Source: Bradyrhizobium sp. CSS354
GTDB lineage: Bacteria > Pseudomonadota > Alphaproteobacteria > Rhizobiales > Xanthobacteraceae
DNA length: 64,000 bases
NCBI RefSeq assembly: GCF_029051725.1
Contig: NZ_JAACFU010000001.1
Location: 682,001-746,000 of the forward strand
Reading direction: 5' to 3'
The translations under genes were made by a program, and so were the position numbers. The notes beneath the pieces were generated by a model. The model made no database searches, was not told the DNA's origin, and saw nothing but the letters and a program-made list of their open reading frames with translations. Of this stretch, positions 15,956-25,613 are shown piece after piece (the stretch's first letter is position 1; every line of letters begins with the position of its first letter).

Positions 15956-17362
15956 ATGTGGCTGTTTTTCCTGGTTGCGTGGTTTGTTCTGCTCGCCGCC
16001 ATCGCGATCTTCGCCCAGCAGGCGCTCGGTTACGATGTCGGCCACCTGCCTGCCTGGTTCGGAGGCCTGCCCGTCCCGCAGCGTATTGCCACCGGCGCAA
16101 TCCTGGCCCTGGCGCTGGCACTGATCGCCGCCTCCGCCTGGCGGCTCTCGCGCCAGGACCGGCGCCTCGACACATTGCGCGACCGCCTCAAGAAGACCCG
16201 CGAGGACGTCGTCGTCGCCCACGCCCTGCAGAACCACATCGACGCCACCGTCCAGCACCTGATCGAGAGCGATCCCCGGGAGGCCGTCTCCGCCCTGCAC
16301 GACAAGCTGGGCGAGACCGAGCAGCGGGCACTGCTCCAGCGCGGCCGCAACGAATCCACCGACATGCACGACCAGCTCGCCGAAATCCGCCGCCGCCAGC
16401 AGGAACTGCGCGACATGGTCGGCAAGGCCGCCGAGCAGCGCCGCGCGGTGGAGCCGGTTTTCACCGAGATCCGCGACCGCCAGAACCAGCTCGAACGCTC
16501 GCTGCACGACCTCGAGACCGACGACCGCAAGAACAACCTCGCCGACCGGCTCAAGGACATCGCGCGCGACGTATCGACGCTGCTGTCGCGGGTCGGTACG
16601 GTCCAGGACACCTTTGCGACCCTGAACCGGTACAAGGAAGATCTGGCGAAGTCCCACGCCGAGCTGGTGCCGCTGCGCGCGTCGGACGCCGGCCTCAATG
16701 CCTTGATCGGCGAGCTGAGCCTCGGTCATGAGCGCCTCGCCAAGAGCATCGACGAGCTCGAGTCCGGCGGCGAAGCCCCTCTCGGCGCCCGCGTCGAGAC
16801 CCTGTCGAAGAACAAGATCGAGATCGAGCAGCGCCTGGCCCGCATCGACGACAGCTTCCACATCCTGAAAGGCATCGGACTCGACTTCGAAGAGCTCGGC
16901 CAGCGCCAGGCCCAGCTCGAACGCTCGCTCGCCGGTGTCGAGACCGACGCCGACGGCAAGACGCTTGCCGACCGCCAGAATGCGCTGAACGATTTTGTTC
17001 TCCAGTCGCGCCAGCGCCTCGGCGCGTTACAGGAGACGCTGGCGACGCTGAACGCCTTCAAGACGGAGCTGTCGAAGTCGCAGGCCGACCTCGTCCCGCT
17101 GAAGGCCCCCGTGTTCGGCATCGAGGCCCTGATCGCGGACGTCGGCACCACGCGCGATCTCCTCGCCAAAACCGTCGGCGAGATCGAGGCGAGCGGCGAC
17201 GTCACCCTCGCCTCGCGCGTCGACGCACTGACCAGGAGCAAGCGCGAGGTCGAAGACCGCCTCGCCCGCATCTTCGACAATTTCAACGCGCTCGACGGCT
17301 TGCGAAAAGACATCGGCGGCATCTTCTCGACGATCCGGAACAGCCTGAACCGGATCGGGTGA
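15956..17362 (+). CDS. Membrane-anchored coiled-coil protein with an internal repeat
   Basis: The 468-residue protein has two N-terminal transmembrane helices (about residues 2-20 and 40-60), then nearly continuous charged coiled coil. The region from about residue 175 repeats after 142 residues: RQNQLERSL (175-183) is matched by RQAQLERSL (317-325), and DTFATLNRYKEDLAKSHAEL by ETLATLNAFKTELSKSQADL. The start at 15956 has GAGGAAG upstream. I do not recognise a family. The shape suggests an envelope spacer or scaffold reaching into the cytoplasm or periplasm, but there is no direct evidence. Confidence 0.75.
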   Translation: MWLFFLVAWFVLLAAIAIFAQQALGYDVGHLPAWFGGLPVPQRIATGAILALALALIAASAWRLSRQDRRLDTLRDRLKKTREDVVVAHALQNHIDATVQHLIESDPREAVSALHDKLGETEQRALLQRGRNESTDMHDQLAEIRRRQQELRDMVGKAAEQRRAVEPVFTEIRDRQNQLERSLHDLETDDRKNNLADRLKDIARDVSTLLSRVGTVQDTFATLNRYKEDLAKSHAELVPLRASDAGLNALIGELSLGHERLAKSIDELESGGEAPLGARVETLSKNKIEIEQRLARIDDSFHILKGIGLDFEELGQRQAQLERSLAGVETDADGKTLADRQNALNDFVLQSRQRLGALQETLATLNAFKTELSKSQADLVPLKAPVFGIEALIADVGTTRDLLAKTVGEIEASGDVTLASRVDALTRSKREVEDRLARIFDNFNALDGLRKDIGGIFSTIRNSLNRIG

Positions 17363-17558
17363 GCCTCGTAGCAACCGTTCTTAATGGTTGCTACCAGCCG
17401 CGGGCTCCGAAACTTTCAGACACATCACATCTCCGCGCGCCCGGCATATGCCGCCAACATGTCGCCGGCGCGCCGCACTGTGGACGCATTCGGCCGCCCT
17501 TCTGTGAGCGTGTCTGGGGGCACGGCGGTGCCGTGTTTGGACCAAACCTTCTAGGGGT

Positions 17559-17759
17559 ATGACTGTGAAGAAGATTGTATTTGTCGTGGGTGCTACGTTT
17601 GCTCTGGTGACGGCTGCGAACGCTGCGGATCTGCCGCGCCGCCAGCCCGTTCCCGTCTATTCAGAGCAGGCGCCGATCGGCAAGATGCCGATTGGCAAGA
17701 GCCCGGTTGGAAAGGCCCCGATCGGCAAGGCGCCCGGCCCGGTCGCGGCGCGCTACTGA
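17559..17759 (+). CDS. Small exported protein with PIGK repeats (66 aa)
   Basis: A clear signal peptide (KKIVFVVGATFALVTAANA, cleavage after AANA) leaves a mature peptide of about 43 residues. It contains a short repeat: APIGKM, PIGKS, PVGKA, PIGKA. The mature part is basic and likely disordered. The signal peptide resembles those of rhizobial outer membrane porins and Omp25-like proteins. A purine-rich site (AGGGG) precedes the ATG. It lies upstream of another exported protein gene in the same direction, 64 bp apart. Confidence 0.65.
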   Translation: MTVKKIVFVVGATFALVTAANAADLPRRQPVPVYSEQAPIGKMPIGKSPVGKAPIGKAPGPVAARY

Positions 17760-17823
17760 CGCCTTAGCGAATACGCGCAGAAGAGGCACTCTGCGTGAGT
17801 GGCCGACAGTCGAGGGGCATAGC

Positions 17824-18474
17824 GTGACGAACAAACCTGATCGATCGGGACCCTGCATCCTTGCGGGATTCGCGCTCGCTGCCATGCTCGCGTGTACGAC
17901 ACCCTCGGCCTCGGCCCACGAAGCGAACAAGCGCGTTGCCGATGCAAACGCGCTTGCCACGACCGACACCGTATCACGGCCGGCGCCGCAAACGACGCGG
18001 CGCGCGGTCGCGCGCGCGGAGAAAGGTCCGTACTACGTCGATTTCCGCGCCCGCACGGCCGCGAGCTGGGGCCACGCCTTCGTCTGGTACGGCAAGACCA
18101 GCGAGCGCGCCGTCGAGGTGGCAGGGCTCACGCCCGCCGGCGACACCTGGGCCTATGTGCTCGGTCACCTCACCTGGGTGCCGGCGGAGACCGGCGCGAG
18201 TTACGGCGATCTCGACCCAGACTATCTGACCGCGAACTACCGCGTCTATCTCAACGAAGCCGACGCCAAGCGCGTGTTTGCCTATATCAAGAAATTGCAA
18301 GCGAACTCGCCGGTCTGGAACGCCGAGACCACCAATTGCACCGGGTTCATCGGCGACATCGCCGAGTACATGGGATTGAAGGTCCCCAACCGCTGGCAGC
18401 GCCCGGAAAACTTCGTCAACAGCCTCAAGGAAATGAACGGCGGCCGCCAGATGGTGCGGCTGTCGACGGAGTAG
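17824..18474 (+). CDS. Exported protein, possibly a permuted NlpC/P60 (papain-like) hydrolase
   Basis: This is a 216-residue protein with a signal or lipoprotein-like N-terminus (ILAGFALAAMLACTTPSASA). The GTG at 17824 is chosen because GAGGGG lies before it; upstream frame residues look like a shadow of the previous gene. Two segments stand out: WGHAFVWYG with His84, and TTNCTGFIGDIA with Cys172. The order His then Cys is that of circularly permuted NlpC/P60 (LRAT-like) enzymes, which cleave peptides or lipids. The assignment is inference from motif order only. It may form a unit with the PIGK peptide gene. Confidence 0.68.
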   Translation: MTNKPDRSGPCILAGFALAAMLACTTPSASAHEANKRVADANALATTDTVSRPAPQTTRRAVARAEKGPYYVDFRARTAASWGHAFVWYGKTSERAVEVAGLTPAGDTWAYVLGHLTWVPAETGASYGDLDPDYLTANYRVYLNEADAKRVFAYIKKLQANSPVWNAETTNCTGFIGDIAEYMGLKVPNRWQRPENFVNSLKEMNGGRQMVRLSTE

Positions 18475-18479
18475 CTGAA

Positions 18480-19080
18480 GCCTTCTTGCCCGTCGGGCAA
18501 AACACCCGCGCAAATTTCCCACCCCGCCTGTCAATCCCTGCCCGCGAAAATATTCCACTTTACCGAAATTCGGATTTGTCGTACGTACGCGATACCCTGA
18601 CCCGGGACAAGGGGCGGATCGCGATCGTCACGAACCGCGGGTTGGGCAGCGATGGACGCGACGGCGTCGGGCGCGGCGAGCCTTGCAGGGCGGGAAACCG
18701 TGAGCACAGGCTTTCGTGCCTACGACACGGCGCCGACAGCGTCTTCGCATGGCTTCGGGTGCGAGCACACGCCAGCTCCCGAAGGCCCAGCGAGGACGTG
18801 CGCGGACGGTCAAGTCGTGTGGTCCTGACGCCCGGGGTCTGTGCGTCAAGTCCTGTGGTGATGCGTGCTGCCCGACCGGGCGCGCGCATCAGCGATCTGC
18901 GGGGCGACGGGGGCAATAGTGCATCGCTCCCCGGGGAGAGCACGAAGTACGCCGTAAACCATCGCGCAGGGAAGGCCGGGCGATTGGCTGACCTGTGGTC
19001 CACCCCGTGTGCATTCCTTTGGCGCACGGACTTGCGGGTGCCAGCCGGCGCCCGGCCTTCCCTGCGCCCTTGTTACCGCG
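18480..19080. repeat. Composite intergenic repeat, gene-free
   Basis: About 600 bp without a convincing gene. It begins with a small hairpin (TTGCCCGTCGGGCAA) and ends with a perfect 19-bp inverted repeat, GCGCAGGGAAGGCCGGGCG at 18964-18982 and its complement at 19049-19067. Open frames of up to 155 codons occur on both strands, but they lack ribosome sites and have a shuffled, Arg/Ser/Pro-rich composition. From memory, similar stretches recur in Bradyrhizobium genomes and are often annotated as short hypothetical proteins. It may be a decayed mobile element. Confidence 0.6.
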
Positions 19081-19188
19081 AGGGTGATGCGACCAGGCAA
19101 AGCTCGGGCGGATACGCCGCGAGGATGCGAAGGCGTGTCTTGCGACGGAAATGCAAGTTGATGGTCTCCGAAAGCTCCTCATCCTCCG

Positions 19189-19267
19189 TCAATTGCGAGC
19201 GCAGCGAAGCAATCCAGAATCCCTCCACGGGGACAGCCGGGATTGCTTCGCTGCGCTCGCAATGACG
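19189..19267. repeat. Palindromic repeat, third family
   Basis: Perfect 24-bp arms (19193-19216 and 19241-19264) contain GCGAGCGCAGCGAAGCAATC, separated by 24 bp. Outer GTCA and TGAC extend the symmetry with one extra base on the left. The rest of 19081-19465 shows no gene and holds the promoter of the gene at 19466. Confidence 0.8.
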
Positions 19268-19390
19268 ATGTTGAAGCAGCGGCGCACAAAACCCTCGCGC
19301 CACCGGTGCTACCCACCTCAATTATCCGCCCCGCGGAATCCCCCGCTCCCCGCATGATCGACCCGCCTCCACCGCACGCTCTCCCAATAG

Positions 19391-20461
<1,071 letters not shown>

Positions 20462-20486
20462 TCACTGCAAGAAGCGAGAGCAATAC

Positions 20487-21455
20487 ATGAAGGCTTATGT
20501 CTACGGCCCTGGTGGCGCTACAATTTCCGACGTCGCTCAACCAAAGCCTGAAGGCACGCAGGTGCTGGTCCGGGTCCGCGCCTGTGGCCTCAATCGCGCC
20601 GACACCGGCATGCGCAAGGGCCACGCCCATGGCGCCGCCGGCGGCGCCGGCACCGTGCTCGGCATGGAATGGGCCGGCGAGGTCGCTGCGCTCGGACCGG
20701 ATGCCAAGGGCGTCAATGTCGGCGACCGCATCATGGGCTCGGGCGGCGCGGCGTTTGCCGAATACACGCTCGCCGATCACGGCCGGCTGTTCCGCGCGCC
20801 CTCGAACATGAACTTCGAGGAAGCCGCCACCCTGCCCGTCGCACTCGCGACCATGCACAACGCCGTCGTCACCATCGGCGGCGTGCAGCCCGGGCAGGTC
20901 GTGCTGATCCAGGGCGCAAGCTCCGGCGTCGGCCTGATGGCGATGCAGATTGCGAAGCTGAAGGGCGCCAGGCTCGTGATCGGGTCCTCGACCGATGCTT
21001 ATCGTCGCGGCCGGCTGAAGGAGTATGGCGCCGACCTCGCGGTCGATTCCTCCGACCCCACATGGGTCGACGAGGTGCTGAAGGCGACGAACGGCGAAGG
21101 TGTCGACCTCATCGTGGACCAGGTCTCGGGCCAAGTCGCCAACCAGAACCTTGCAGCGACCAGGGTCAAGGGTCGCATCGTCAATGTCGGCCGGCTCGGC
21201 GGCACCCATGCCGATTTCAACTTCGACCTGCATGCGGCGCGCCGCATCGACTATGTCGGCGTTACCTTCCGCACCCGCACCATCGCGGAAGTCCGTGAGA
21301 TCTTCGACGAGGTCAAGAAGGACATCTGGGGCGCGGTCGAGTCGCGCAAGCTCCAGCTGCCGATCGACAAGGTGTTTGCCTTCGACGACATCGACAAGGC
21401 GTTCGAGCATATGGAGGCCAACAAGCACCTGGGGAAGATCGTTGTGACGCTCTAG
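20487..21455 (+). CDS. Quinone oxidoreductase-like MDR-family NADPH reductase
   Basis: This 322-residue medium-chain reductase lacks the zinc cysteines of alcohol dehydrogenases. The N-terminal part has the typical VRVRACGLNRADTGMRKG, and the NADPH domain has LIQGASSGVGLMAMQIAK (near residues 134-151). The C-terminus ends with IDKAFEHMEANKHLGKIVV. It would reduce quinones or enones with NADPH. It is spaced as an operon with the preceding nitronate monooxygenase-like gene, so both may detoxify or degrade related compounds. Confidence 0.87.
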   Translation: MKAYVYGPGGATISDVAQPKPEGTQVLVRVRACGLNRADTGMRKGHAHGAAGGAGTVLGMEWAGEVAALGPDAKGVNVGDRIMGSGGAAFAEYTLADHGRLFRAPSNMNFEEAATLPVALATMHNAVVTIGGVQPGQVVLIQGASSGVGLMAMQIAKLKGARLVIGSSTDAYRRGRLKEYGADLAVDSSDPTWVDEVLKATNGEGVDLIVDQVSGQVANQNLAATRVKGRIVNVGRLGGTHADFNFDLHAARRIDYVGVTFRTRTIAEVREIFDEVKKDIWGAVESRKLQLPIDKVFAFDDIDKAFEHMEANKHLGKIVVTL

Positions 21456-21501
21456 TGACCGCGGGCAGCGGCGAGAGGCCATATGGCGCGCTCTCTCAGC
21501 T

Positions 21502-21588
21502 CGTCGTGGCCGGGCTCGTCCCGGCCATCCACGTCTTTCCCGCGATTTAGAAAGATCGTGGATGCCCGGGACAAGCCCGGGCATGACG
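21502..21588. repeat. Palindromic repeat, fourth family
   Basis: Left part CGTGGCCGGGCTCGTCCCGG with ATCCACG and right part CGTGGATGCCCGGGACAAGC with CCGGGCATGACG are imperfect mirror images around TCTTTC-N9-GAAAGA. It resembles the first family in layout (ATCCA/TGGAT next to GTCAT/ATGAC ends) but has a CCCGGG core. Confidence 0.75.
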
Positions 21589-21678
21589 GAGGTGGAGGCG
21601 CCCGCTCCTGCAACTCACTAGCGTGTACGCCTGTGGATCGTCGCTTGATGTTCGCCCCTGGGCTGCTAAATCCCCGCC

Positions 21679-23052
21679 ATGAGCTCCCAACACGACAAGA
21701 CCTCGGTCGCAGCGATCTCGATCTTCGCCAGTGGCGGCATGGCGGCGGCCAAGTTCGCGGTCGGGATCGCGATCGGCTCGCTGGCGCTGATTTCGGAGGC
21801 GCTGCATTCCTCGATCGACCTGGTCGCGACCATCATCACCTGGGCGGTGGTGCGGGTGTCCGACAAGCCGGCGGACGAGGAGCATCATTACGGCCACGGC
21901 AAGCTCGAAAGCGTCTCGGCATTGGGCGTCACCGCCCTGCTCTATGTGCTCGCCGGCGGCATTCTGGTCGAATCCTACAGCCGCCTGCGCGAGGGAACCG
22001 CGCCACCGACCATTTCGGCCGTGCCGTTCGTGGTGCTGGTGATCGACATCGTCGTCAATCTCTGGCGCGCCCGCGCCCTGCACCGTGCCGCGCGGGAGAC
22101 CAGGAGCCAGGCGCTCGCCGCCGACGCGCTGCATTTCGCCTCCGACGTGATGGGCTCGTTCGCCGTGATCGTGGGCCTGATCCTCGCCGGCCTCGGCTTC
22201 TGGTGGGGCGACGCGGCTGCCGCCGCCGCGGTGGCCGTGATGATCGCCCTGCTCGGCCTGCGCATGGCCGGCTCGACCGTGCAGACGCTGGTCGACCGCG
22301 CCCCGGAAGGCGCGCATGAGACGGCCACGGCCGCGATCCGCAGCGTGCCGGGTGTGATCGACGTCGAGCGGCTCCGCGTGCGCATGGTCGGTGCCACCAC
22401 GTTCATCGACACGATCGCAAAGGTGCCGCGGACTTACCCCATCGACCGGGTCGAGGACATCAAGCGCAGCGCGCAAGCAGCTGTCGAGAAGGCCTTCGGC
22501 GATACCGACCTTACCTTCACAGCAGTCCCCGTGGCGCGCGACAACGAGACCGTGCGCGACCGCATCATGGTCATCGCCCACAATTCGGGCCTCGCCATCC
22601 ACCACGTCACCGTGCACGATCTCGGCGCCAAGCTGATCGTCAGCATCGACCTCGAGGTCGACGCCGGGATGCAGCTCGACGCCGCCCATGACGTCGCCAA
22701 CACCCTGGAACGCAACATCCAGGAAGAATTCGGCGCGGACGTCGAGGTCGACGTCCATATCGAGCCGCTGGAACCGGAACTGCCGTTCGGGGTCGACGCC
22801 GAACCGGAACGGGTGCGGGCCATCGCCGCCGCCCTGACGGAGTATGCCGCCGGCGGCGAGATCCACGACATCCACAATGTCCGCGTCCGCAACACCGATG
22901 CCGGCGAGATCGTCAACTTCCACTGCCGCGCCGAGCCGTCGATGAGCGTGATCAGGGTGCACGAGCATGTCGACGCGATCGAGCGCGCGTTGCGGCGCGC
23001 GTTCCCCAGCGTGAAGCGCGTCATCAGTCACGCCGAACCGCCGCGCGCGTGA
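21679..23052 (+). CDS. Cation diffusion facilitator metal exporter
   Basis: This is a 457-residue inner-membrane protein. The metal site helices carry H43xxxD47 (ALHSSIDL) and H152xxxD156 (ALHFASDV), and the cytoplasmic His-rich segment EEHHYGHGK lies at 68-75. About six membrane helices occupy residues 1-210. The cytoplasmic part is unusually long (about 240 residues) and reads as at least two, possibly three, ferredoxin-like dimerisation modules. An HxxxD second site (rather than HxxxE or DxxxD) is typical of zinc- and iron-type exporters. The metal is not certain. Confidence 0.88.
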   Translation: MSSQHDKTSVAAISIFASGGMAAAKFAVGIAIGSLALISEALHSSIDLVATIITWAVVRVSDKPADEEHHYGHGKLESVSALGVTALLYVLAGGILVESYSRLREGTAPPTISAVPFVVLVIDIVVNLWRARALHRAARETRSQALAADALHFASDVMGSFAVIVGLILAGLGFWWGDAAAAAAVAVMIALLGLRMAGSTVQTLVDRAPEGAHETATAAIRSVPGVIDVERLRVRMVGATTFIDTIAKVPRTYPIDRVEDIKRSAQAAVEKAFGDTDLTFTAVPVARDNETVRDRIMVIAHNSGLAIHHVTVHDLGAKLIVSIDLEVDAGMQLDAAHDVANTLERNIQEEFGADVEVDVHIEPLEPELPFGVDAEPERVRAIAAALTEYAAGGEIHDIHNVRVRNTDAGEIVNFHCRAEPSMSVIRVHEHVDAIERALRRAFPSVKRVISHAEPPRA

Positions 23053-23279
23053 CGGAGAATGTGCGAGGAGTCACACGTTCTGGTTTCGGACTCGCCGCGC
23101 ACGTAAGTTTGCGGACGCGCGACGCACAAACTGCGCGTTGGATAAGAATAAATTCGCGTTAACGATTCGTTGACTCTCGACAGCCCGCGAAATCTGGATT
23201 CAAATCGACCATGATTCGGAAGCGATGTGGGGCTGCTTCCGAAGTCCAGTTGCAAGCAGGTTTCCAGGGGGCTTTAGGC

Positions 23280-25610
23280 ATGTCGCGTGCAGACGCCGCG
23301 AACGCGTGCGTCCAATCCGATTCGATCAAGGGATTGGCGCAATCGATCGCGAAACCTGCCTATCATCGGCTCCTGATCGCGGAGCCTGCGCTGCGCCGTG
23401 CCGTGCCGACGCTCATCATCGCGTTCCTGATCACGATCTGCCTCGGCGCGTTCGTGCAGGTCGTCGACCAGACGCGCCAGAAGCGACTGGTGATCCGCCA
23501 CGACATCTCGGCGCTCGCCGACCTGCTCGCCGAGCGCATCGACCGCCTCACCTCCGCGCGACAGGAGCGGCTGAAGAACATCGAGAGCCTGCCGGCGCTG
23601 CTGCCCGATCTCATTCCGCCCTGGGGCACCGCCTCGGGCCGCCACGTCATCGTCACCTCGGCCGGACTCGATCGCCGCATCCTCGCCCGCATCCCGGTCG
23701 ACAGCGATCCCTCGGGCAACGACCGCCTGCTCGACGCGATCACGACGGCGCAACTGCTGGCGGCGCCGCCGCGCGACGGCAACATCTCCGACATGACGCT
23801 GCCGAACGGCAACGCCGCGATGGCGACCTCGCGGCAGATCAAGTCGCTGCCCGGCTTCGTGACCGTGATCCAGGAGCGCAACGAGCCGATCTGGGGCTCG
23901 GACGCCGCGCTGTCGGTGACGCTGTCGGCCACCACCGGCTTCGTGGTCCTGATCCTCGGCTTCGCCTTCCACTGGCAGTCCACCCGTGCCCGCGAGGGCG
24001 ACCTGATCAACGACGCGGTGCGCGGCCGGATCGACACCGCGCTCAACCGCGGCCGCTGCGGACTGTGGGACTGGGACCTGTCGCGCGGTCGCATCTTCTG
24101 GTCGCAGTCGATGTTTTCCATGCTCGGCCTCGACGGCCGCAACGAACTCCTCACCTTCGGCGAGGTCAACGCGCTGGTGAAGTCCGACGACATCGACCTG
24201 TTCGAGATCGCCGACCAGCTCATCTCCGAGAAGATCGACCACATCGACCAGACCTTCCGCATGCAGCATGTCGACGGCCACTGGATCTGGCTCCGCGTCC
24301 GCTGCGAAAAGACCAGCGGCGCCACCGACTCCAGCGTTCACCTGATCGGGATCGCCGTCGACATCACCGAGCAGAAGAGCCTCGCCGAGCGGACCGTGGA
24401 AGCCGATCTGCGCCTGCGCGACGCGATCGAGACCATTCCCGAAGCCTTCGTGCTGTGGGACGCGAGCGACCGCCTGGTGCTCTGCAATTCGCACTTCCAG
24501 CGGCTGCACAAGCTGCCCGACAGCGCCGTCATCCCAGGCACCTCCTACGAGACCGTGCTCGAGGTCGGCCGCATGCCCGAGGTCCGCACCCGGCACAACG
24601 AGACCGCGAGCCAGGGTCCCGGCGCGCGCACCTTCGAGGCGCAGCTTGACGACGGCAGCTGGCTGCACATCAGCGAGCGCCGCACCAAGGACGGCGGCTA
24701 CGTCTCGGTCGGCACCGACATCACCCGCATCAAGGAGCACGAGCAGAAGCTGGTCGACAACGATCTGCGCCTGCGCGCCACCGTCATCGACCTCAAGCGC
24801 TCGCAGGCAGCCCTGGAGCGCCAGGCCGGCGAACTCGCCGATCTCGCCGAGAAATACCAGCGCGAGAAGACCCGCGCCGAGGAGGCCAACCAGACCAAGT
24901 CGAAATTCCTCGCCAATATGAGCCACGAGCTGCGCACGCCGCTGAACGCGATCATCGGCTTCTCCGAGATCATGGGCTCGGGGATGTTCGGCGAGCTCGG
25001 CTCGGAGAAGTACCAGGAATACTGCCACGACATCCTGACCAGCGGGCATTATCTGCTCGAAGTCATCAACGACATCCTCGACATGTCCAAGATCGAAGCC
25101 GGCCGCATGAAGCTCGACATGGAAGAGCTCGACCTGGCGCAGACGCTGGCGGAATCCCTGCGGGTCGTCACCGGCCGCGCGCAGGACAAGCACCTGACGC
25201 TCGACGCCGACATCGCAAAGTCCATCTCGGTCGTCGCTGACCGCCGCGCCACCAAGCAGATCATCGTCAATTTGCTCTCCAACGCCGTGAAGTTCACGCC
25301 CGACGGCGGACGCATCGTGGTGCGCAGCCGACAGCTCGACGACAGGATCGTGCTGATGATCGCCGACACCGGGATCGGCATCGCGCCGCATTCGCTGGCG
25401 CGGCTCGGCCGCCCGTTCGAGCAGGTCGAGAGCCAGCTCACCAAGACCTATCACGGCTCGGGACTGGGGCTTGCGATCGCCCGCTCACTGGCGCAGCTTC
25501 ATGGCGGCTCGATGCGGCTGCGCTCCAAACTCGAGGTCGGCACGGTCGTGCGCGTCACCCTGCCCCGCGACGCGATCAAGTCGGCGTCCGGAATATCGGC
25601 CGCGGCCTGA
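23280..25610 (+). CDS. PleC/DivJ-type PAS sensor histidine kinase
   Basis: The 776-residue membrane kinase has one helix near residues 43-62 (TLIIAFLITICLGAFVQVV), a periplasmic part of about 170 residues and a second helix (TTGFVVLILGFAF). Two PAS domains follow (the first around LWDWDLSRGRIFWSQSMF, the second around ETIPEAFVLWDASDR), then a coiled coil, a HisKA domain with His549 in SHELRTPLNAIIGFSEI and a HATPase domain (NLLSNAVKFTP, DTGIGI, GSGLGLAI). The C-terminal module is like the cell-cycle kinases PleC and DivJ. No regulator gene is adjacent, in keeping with a DivK-like partner elsewhere. The ATG at 23280 has AGGGGG upstream. Confidence 0.85.
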   Translation: MSRADAANACVQSDSIKGLAQSIAKPAYHRLLIAEPALRRAVPTLIIAFLITICLGAFVQVVDQTRQKRLVIRHDISALADLLAERIDRLTSARQERLKNIESLPALLPDLIPPWGTASGRHVIVTSAGLDRRILARIPVDSDPSGNDRLLDAITTAQLLAAPPRDGNISDMTLPNGNAAMATSRQIKSLPGFVTVIQERNEPIWGSDAALSVTLSATTGFVVLILGFAFHWQSTRAREGDLINDAVRGRIDTALNRGRCGLWDWDLSRGRIFWSQSMFSMLGLDGRNELLTFGEVNALVKSDDIDLFEIADQLISEKIDHIDQTFRMQHVDGHWIWLRVRCEKTSGATDSSVHLIGIAVDITEQKSLAERTVEADLRLRDAIETIPEAFVLWDASDRLVLCNSHFQRLHKLPDSAVIPGTSYETVLEVGRMPEVRTRHNETASQGPGARTFEAQLDDGSWLHISERRTKDGGYVSVGTDITRIKEHEQKLVDNDLRLRATVIDLKRSQAALERQAGELADLAEKYQREKTRAEEANQTKSKFLANMSHELRTPLNAIIGFSEIMGSGMFGELGSEKYQEYCHDILTSGHYLLEVINDILDMSKIEAGRMKLDMEELDLAQTLAESLRVVTGRAQDKHLTLDADIAKSISVVADRRATKQIIVNLLSNAVKFTPDGGRIVVRSRQLDDRIVLMIADTGIGIAPHSLARLGRPFEQVESQLTKTYHGSGLGLAIARSLAQLHGGSMRLRSKLEVGTVVRVTLPRDAIKSASGISAAA

Positions 25611-25613
25611 TTG

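Noticed and set aside
18560..19027. Minus-strand frame of 155 codons in the composite repeat
   Set aside because: No ribosome site and Arg/Ser/Pro-rich composition. Such frames are probably artefacts of the repeat, even if they are annotated as proteins in other genomes.
23274..25454. Minus-strand open frame of 726 codons opposite the PAS kinase
   Set aside because: Antisense shadow; the plus strand has complete kinase motifs.
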